From positions 310,001 through 374,000 of the forward strand of contig JAFIGX010000024.1 of the NCBI GenBank assembly GCA_017849455.1: a DNA stretch of 64,000 nucleotides, in the 5' to 3' direction. A model generated the notes under the pieces. The model saw nothing but the letters and a program-made list of their open reading frames with translations, was not told where the DNA came from and did no database searches. How positions within the stretch are numbered: position 1 is the stretch's first letter; the number at the start of each line of letters is the position of its first letter. The position numbers were made by a program, and so were the translations under genes. The DNA is from Pseudobacter sp. Lineage in GTDB: Bacteria > Bacteroidota > Bacteroidia > Chitinophagales > Chitinophagaceae. Of this stretch, positions 59,468 through 64,000 are shown one piece after another.

Positions 59468-60601
59468 TTAATTGCATCTGACATTCGGTGTCCAGGTAAC
59501 TGCAGAAGCTGCTGTGGCATCGTGCCCGTTGCCGCTGATATCATGGGCTATATTTCCTGTTCCTTCATTGAATTTCCAGTATCCTACCAAACCCGTACTG
59601 GCAGGATTGATCCCGCACATGCCATTGATGATCTCGCTTTGCGTCAACGCTCTCGACCATACCCTGCCTTCGCTGATATAGCCGTCTAACAGCCGTCCCC
59701 CGGCGGATCTACCGAAATAGAACCCGCCTGGATCGGTCAGATCGATCGTACGGCTTGCAACAGTGGTCGCCACCAGCGTTCCATTCACGTATATCTGTAA
59801 TTTGCTGCCATCGTATACTCCTGCCAGGTGGTACCATATACCGGTGGAGAAATCCATCGATACATTTGTGGCCGTTACGCCACCGGCCAACTGTAGCTGA
59901 TTGGGTTTCACGGTGACATCACCGAAACGGAAAAGAAAATTTTCTTCGATCCCCATGATGCTGCTGATAAATGGGCTCGACTGCTGGAAGTTATTGGCCA
60001 TTACCCTCGCTTCATAAGTAACAGCCGTCATAGCTTTCAGCGTACTGTTGTTCGTGGAAAAATCCACTTTGAAATAATTGCCCTTCAAAGAGGCCACGGT
60101 GGTGATGACCACCCGCTTCACTATCACGAACAATGTCCTGGAGGCGTCCAGCACCGGAAGCCCTGTTGCCGATTGGATAGTGATGGGCATGATGTATGAA
60201 ACGCCGTCCTGGAAATCACGGACTGAACTGACCTTGAATTTAATGGCGTCGGAAATGGTGGAGCCTGATTTAATGGTGACAGAACTGGCGGAGAGGCTGT
60301 AGCTCCCCTTTGGGAGCGGACTATACTGTTTACCGGTGAGGGTATTGTACCGGGCCACCAGTGTTGTGTCGGTTGCAATGGTAGCAGTAATATCCGAGCC
60401 AACCAGGTTGGAAGCCGAAACACTGAGCGCCAGCTCAGCTCCATTATTATCTGCTGTAAGAATAGTCGAATTGGACTTTTCAGCCATGGTGAGATACACT
60501 ACATCATGGTAGGAAGCGCTTTTTTTGCAGGAAAGGGTTGGCAAAAAAAGCAGCATGATGACCATGCTGGATAAATATTGCAGTGTTGATCTATTTTTCA
60601 T
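59468..60601 (-). CDS. Surface lipoprotein with DUF1735 and LamG-like domain
   Basis: A 377-residue lipoprotein (lipobox P-T-L-S-C, Cys near 25). A DUF1735 domain spans about residues 30-160 (A-T-D-T-T-L-V-A-R-Y-N then L-P-K-G-S-Y-S-L). A concanavalin A-like LamG domain follows (about 175-375): W-Y-H-L-A-G-V-Y-D-G-S-K-L-Q-I-Y-V-N-G and G-Y-I-S-E-G-R-V-W-S-R-A-L-T are LamG hallmarks. It probably binds the glycan that the GH18 enzyme cuts. It lies between the GH18 gene and the discoidin lipoprotein gene, all on minus. Confidence 0.9.
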   Translation of the reverse strand: MKNRSTLQYLSSMVIMLLFLPTLSCKKSASYHDVVYLTMAEKSNSTILTADNNGAELALSVSASNLVGSDITATIATDTTLVARYNTLTGKQYSPLPKGSYSLSASSVTIKSGSTISDAIKFKVSSVRDFQDGVSYIMPITIQSATGLPVLDASRTLFVIVKRVVITTVASLKGNYFKVDFSTNNSTLKAMTAVTYEARVMANNFQQSSPFISSIMGIEENFLFRFGDVTVKPNQLQLAGGVTATNVSMDFSTGIWYHLAGVYDGSKLQIYVNGTLVATTVASRTIDLTDPGGFYFGRSAGGRLLDGYISEGRVWSRALTQSEIINGMCGINPASTGLVGYWKFNEGTGNIAHDISGNGHDATAASAVTWTPNVRCN

Positions 60602-60633
60602 ATCATTTTATTTGGGAGGATCGTGAATGAAAT

Positions 60634-61629
60634 CTATCTGACTGCCGGGTTCATGATCTGTATGGCCCTGCGCATATAATAATAGTCCGGGTTGAGCGCA
60701 TATTCATATTCCGCATGGTAAGAACCTGCGCCGCCTTTACGTCCTTGCGTTGGTTGCCAATACGCCATACCGAGCAGGGAAGGGATCGTTCCATATACGG
60801 GGTCCTGGTAATTGACACCGCCGTTCTTCCAGAAACTTTCAAAGTTTTCCGTGACGATGAATTTTTTCGTAGGCAGCCAGGCCGACGCAGAATTGAATCT
60901 CGATTGTAAGCTGGAAGGAGAACCGGTGCCATAAGCCTGCGTCACAGCATAGCTCAGGCAATTGCCTGCTTCCGGCGAGAGATAATTATAGTAGCCATCC
61001 ACGATCAGTAATTTGTCTGTCCCCGACAAAGGCCCGAGATATTTTGAAAGCGCTTTCAAAGCTCTGGTCACATAAATATTATTGTAGGTGCCCTGGCTGG
61101 AACCAAAGACCGTATTCCTTTCACCTGCTTCACTGGGCTCATAATCGATATCGAAACCGTCCAGGTTATACGTGTTGATCGTGTCGGCGATGGATTTGGC
61201 CACATTGTCTATTGCATCCATCACCGGGAGATTGGGAAAGTTCTTTTGCATCAGGTTGGCTATTCCTGAAAAGAACCAGACCATCACAAAGCGGGTGCCT
61301 TTTTTTTCCTGCGTTTTTTTCAGCAGTTCATGGTTGTACGAACCAAGCGGAGGTTGCCCGCCCCATAAGCTCACGATATCCATACTATCCGGAATGGCAT
61401 CGAGAACACCCGGAACATCAGGACTGCCTTTGCCTCCGGTCCCGCCGAACCAGCCAAAAGCCATCTGATGGTCGGATTTTTTATAAGCCCTCAGATTGGC
61501 ATAGTATTCCTCCGATCTTTGCAGCATTGGCTTTACCTCATTGGGTTCGGGCATATTTTGTTTTGTACAGGAGAAACCGAGTATCAGCAGTACCGCCAAC
61601 AGGCCGGTACTTAACGATCGCTTATTCAT
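60634..61629 (-). CDS. GH18 endo-beta-N-acetylglucosaminidase, lipoprotein
   Basis: A 331-residue glycoside hydrolase family 18 enzyme of the endo-beta-N-acetylglucosaminidase type, which cuts between the two core GlcNAc residues of N-glycans. The ATG at 61629 opens on a lipoprotein signal (L-G-F-S-C, Cys21). The catalytic D-x-x-D-x-D-x-E motif is D157-G-F-D-I-D-Y-E164, with Glu164 as acid/base. The TIM barrel matches Endo F/H-like members. It follows a SusC/SusD pair and precedes two DUF1735 binding proteins, like the characterised BT_3983-3987 locus of Bacteroides. N-glycan specificity is inferred from family and context. Confidence 0.9.
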   Translation of the reverse strand: MNKRSLSTGLLAVLLILGFSCTKQNMPEPNEVKPMLQRSEEYYANLRAYKKSDHQMAFGWFGGTGGKGSPDVPGVLDAIPDSMDIVSLWGGQPPLGSYNHELLKKTQEKKGTRFVMVWFFSGIANLMQKNFPNLPVMDAIDNVAKSIADTINTYNLDGFDIDYEPSEAGERNTVFGSSQGTYNNIYVTRALKALSKYLGPLSGTDKLLIVDGYYNYLSPEAGNCLSYAVTQAYGTGSPSSLQSRFNSASAWLPTKKFIVTENFESFWKNGGVNYQDPVYGTIPSLLGMAYWQPTQGRKGGAGSYHAEYEYALNPDYYYMRRAIQIMNPAVR

Positions 61630-61660
61630 AATTTCTTTTTTAATGTTGGTTTTGGTCATA

Positions 61661-63283
61661 CTACTTTTTATCCCACCATAAATTGGTCTTACCGATATCC
61701 GGCCCGCCCAGCAATGCCACGCCTTTCTGTACCTGTGCACTGTTCTGCTGGTATTGTGCAAGCGGGTAGGGCAGCCGGCGCACCTGTTTATTCACATCCA
61801 CTGTTCCTCCGCTTCTGTCGAGCGCGATGGGGAATATTTTAGGATAGCCCGTTCTTCTGAATTCGCTCCATGCTTCCTGTCCGTTCGGATACAGGCCGAT
61901 CCATTTTTGTGTGATGATCCGTTCAAGGCTTTCTTCAAAGCCGGCAGCATCATTCCATTGAATGGTAATGGTTGATCTGGCTATTGCATTGTTGCCATTG
62001 TTCGCATAGTCAACATAGTTAGCTGGTTTGGATGTATTGTTGGAGAGATAACCGGCCGGTAAAGCGGCGCCCGTTTCATCGAAGGAGGCTTTGATGCCCG
62101 ATTCATACAGGTCTTTTGCCGTTCCGCCCATATTCCATCCACGCAATGCACCTTCTGCCCGAAGGAAATAGACTTCGGCAGCGGTCATCCAGGGCATGGG
62201 TGTTTCGTTCGTTACATTCAAATAGGAAAAGGGCTGGTAGGCAGATCTCACTACAGCGATGCCTGCACGAATACCCACATATTCAGCAGTATGGCCCGGT
62301 AACGAAGAAGGGCGGAAATAAACGGCGATCCGGGAGTCATTGTATCCGTACAGGATCGATTGCATCGAAGCGCCCATCCTGGCTTCGAGATAATCTTCAC
62401 ATAAAGTGCGCAATGGGTTTTTGAAATTGAAAGAAGTACCACCTTTTTGATACAGGGCATTATCTGCCTTGGCGCTCATTACACCTGCAGGGCTGTTGAT
62501 CGCTTCTTCAGCGTACTGCTGCGCTTTGGCCCGGTCGGCATATACGATCCGCATGGCCAATCTTAGTTTCAATGAATTACCGAACCTCGCCCATTTCAGG
62601 TAATCGCCTCCATAGATCATATCATATTTAGCCAGTGGCTTTCCTCCTGCAGCGCCGAGCTTCGACAGGATACCAACGGCCCTGCTCAGTTCGGTAAGCA
62701 TGGAATAATAGATCTTATCCTGTGCATCATAAGCCGGTGTGAAAGAGCCTGACTCCAGTGCCGAATAGGGGATAGGGCCATACATATCGGTGGCTTTGGA
62801 CATGCCCGCTATCTTAATGATCTGTGCAACGGAGAACTGAAGTGAATCTCCTGAGATATCGGTTACATTTTTTACATTCTTCCAGGCTGCCATCAACGCA
62901 CCGGCCAGGTTGAACTCCTGGTTGATCCAACCCGGAATAAAATTGTAAGTAAGGTTATTGCTATTCCCGGCCCAGTCTCCCGCCTGTCCCATGAAACCTG
63001 AAAAAACATCACCGGCCAGACTGTATGCCAATTGGTACTGGTTCACGAAATCGGTCCCTGAAGCTACATCGCCTGCAGGCGTGACCGCATTGAACATATC
63101 AGGAAAATTCTTGCCGGTTGAATAGCCATCCGCTTCGAGCATTTGAGCGGTAGGTTTGTAGGGATCTGTGTTGTACCCGGAATATTTTTTTGTGCACGAT
63201 GCAATAAGGGATATAATAAATGCGAACAGCATCATATACTTTACATATCCCCATTTATTTTTCAACAATTGTGTAGTATGCAT
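61661..63283 (-). CDS. SusD/RagB-family outer membrane lipoprotein (SusD-like_2 type)
   Basis: A 540-residue surface lipoprotein with lipobox S-L-I-A-S-C (Cys about 30). The mature start T-K-K-Y-S-G-Y-N-T-D-P-Y-K-P and the C-terminal K-T-N-L-W-W-D-K-K match the SusD-like_2 group; W-A-R-F-G-N-S-L-K-L-R-L-A-M-R (about 232-246) is a common segment. It binds glycan and closes the SusC barrel. An in-frame second Met at residue 17 is an alternative start. It lies between the SusC fragment and the GH18 gene. Confidence 0.93.
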   Translation of the reverse strand: MHTTQLLKNKWGYVKYMMLFAFIISLIASCTKKYSGYNTDPYKPTAQMLEADGYSTGKNFPDMFNAVTPAGDVASGTDFVNQYQLAYSLAGDVFSGFMGQAGDWAGNSNNLTYNFIPGWINQEFNLAGALMAAWKNVKNVTDISGDSLQFSVAQIIKIAGMSKATDMYGPIPYSALESGSFTPAYDAQDKIYYSMLTELSRAVGILSKLGAAGGKPLAKYDMIYGGDYLKWARFGNSLKLRLAMRIVYADRAKAQQYAEEAINSPAGVMSAKADNALYQKGGTSFNFKNPLRTLCEDYLEARMGASMQSILYGYNDSRIAVYFRPSSLPGHTAEYVGIRAGIAVVRSAYQPFSYLNVTNETPMPWMTAAEVYFLRAEGALRGWNMGGTAKDLYESGIKASFDETGAALPAGYLSNNTSKPANYVDYANNGNNAIARSTITIQWNDAAGFEESLERIITQKWIGLYPNGQEAWSEFRRTGYPKIFPIALDRSGGTVDVNKQVRRLPYPLAQYQQNSAQVQKGVALLGGPDIGKTNLWWDKK

Positions 63284-63310
63284 AATCGAATTTTAAGGGA
63301 TTCGTAATGG

Positions 63311-64000
63311 CTAGAACTGAGCTCTTATGCTAAATCCGATGCTCCTGTAACTGGGCTGGCGGAAATAGTCGATGCCCTGATAAAATGTTCCGGTGGATGC
63401 GGTGGATTCGGGATCGAAAGGAGCCTTGTTATAGAACATGAACAGGTTATGGCCGGTGAGCGCAACGCGGATATTCTCGACCTTCCCGCCCAACCACTTG
63501 CCCGGGATGGTATAGGCCAATGCTGCCTCCCTCAATCTAACATTGGTGGCACTGTATACATAATAGGCAGGCATACCAACGGAGCCACCGGATGCAGCGC
63601 CTAACATATTGTAATAAGCCTGAACATTTGGGTATAGTTTGCCGTAGATCTCCACACCGCCTCTGTTGCGGTCGTCGGCAGATCTTTGCGATACGCCATA
63701 CGCATCCATCACTGCCTGGGTGAATGAAACTCCGACGCCACCTACGCGGGCATCGACGAGGAAGGAAAGTTCTACATTATTATAAGAGAGGGTATTTCTC
63801 CAACCCAGGGTATAGTCGGGCGTGGTACGGCCGATATATCTTTTGGGTATTATCTGTTTGGCGATGGCCCCGCTGCCTGGATCTACCCAGAGGTTTCCCT
63901 GGTTGTCTTCCCGCAATACTTGCGAGATGTACATATCGGCCATCGAACCGCCTTTTACCAACAGGTTTTCCAGGTCCCCGACCGAACTGACGGAACTGGA
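63311..64000 (-). CDS. SusC/RagA-family TonB-linked importer, C-terminal part (start outside window)
   Basis: The visible 229 residues are the end of an outer-membrane SusC barrel. The frame stays open to the window edge, so an apparent start at 63961 (TTG) is internal. G-W-R-N-T-L-S-Y-N-N-V-E-L-S-F-L-V-D-A-R-V-G-G is the usual late-barrel strand pattern, and the C-terminal R-S-I-G-F-S-I-R-A-Q-F ends in phenylalanine as outer-membrane barrels do. It pairs with the SusD gene 27 bases downstream and imports products for the GH18 locus. Confidence 0.92.
   Translation of the reverse strand, partial: SSSVSSVGDLENLLVKGGSMADMYISQVLREDNQGNLWVDPGSGAIAKQIIPKRYIGRTTPDYTLGWRNTLSYNNVELSFLVDARVGGVGVSFTQAVMDAYGVSQRSADDRNRGGVEIYGKLYPNVQAYYNMLGAASGGSVGMPAYYVYSATNVRLREAALAYTIPGKWLGGKVENIRVALTGHNLFMFYNKAPFDPESTASTGTFYQGIDYFRQPSYRSIGFSIRAQF

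Overview
The window comes from a member of the Bacteroidota, most likely family Chitinophagaceae. The reasons are three SusC/SusD pairs, an ECF sigma/FecR surface-signalling set, a type IX-style sorting tail, lipoprotein signals ending in S-C, few Shine-Dalgarno sequences, and repeated use of the Bacteroidetes -7 promoter element TAnnTTTG. No tRNA, rRNA operon, insertion sequence, integrase or CRISPR array was seen. The genus cannot be fixed from the sequence alone.

Layout. 1-6 kb (+): the 3' end of rnr, a polyprenyl diphosphate synthase, an amino acid permease, an HD-family protein, a DUF2027/Smr protein, then the RNase P RNA gene. 6-14.2 kb, mostly minus: a coiled-coil membrane protein, the cluster DUF177-rpmF-plsX-CPBP protease, a KefB/C-type antiporter, a small secreted protein and a GlpR-type repressor; a DUF4920 protein is on plus. 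14.4-24.4 kb (+): a glycerol locus glpD-susC-susD-glpK-glpF-glpQ divergent from glpR, with an outer-membrane import pair placed inside it. 24.4-32.9 kb (+): ECF sigma, FecR anti-sigma, STN-containing SusC, SusD and a TlpA-type thioredoxin protein, closed by a strong terminator. 33-37.1 kb (+): three exported proteins, including a 936-residue repeat protein. 37.3-42.4 kb: a SNF2 helicase divergent from a TetR repressor, then a small HMA-fold protein and an MFS transporter with matching palindromes. 42.4-45.2 kb: an M1 peptidase and purU. 45.4-56.7 kb (-): an SRPBCC protein, then a metal-efflux locus (TolC, CzcA-type RND pump, adaptor, MgtA-type ATPase) downstream of a two-component system. 57-57.9 kb: a DUF6600 lipoprotein. 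58-64 kb (-): a polysaccharide utilization locus with a GH18 endo-beta-N-acetylglucosaminidase, two surface glycan-binding lipoproteins and SusD/SusC, running off the window end.

The least explained structures are non-coding. Three intergenic elements right after stop codons are built from 8-nt units (consensus ARGTTRAN) folded into long inverted repeats (about 2029-2124, 20973-21066, 37143-37256). A fourth hairpin upstream of the DUF4920 gene uses a 9-nt unit (10031-10114). A 46-codon ORF with a good ribosome binding site and a C-terminal G-C-D-C fills the gap at 45251-45391.
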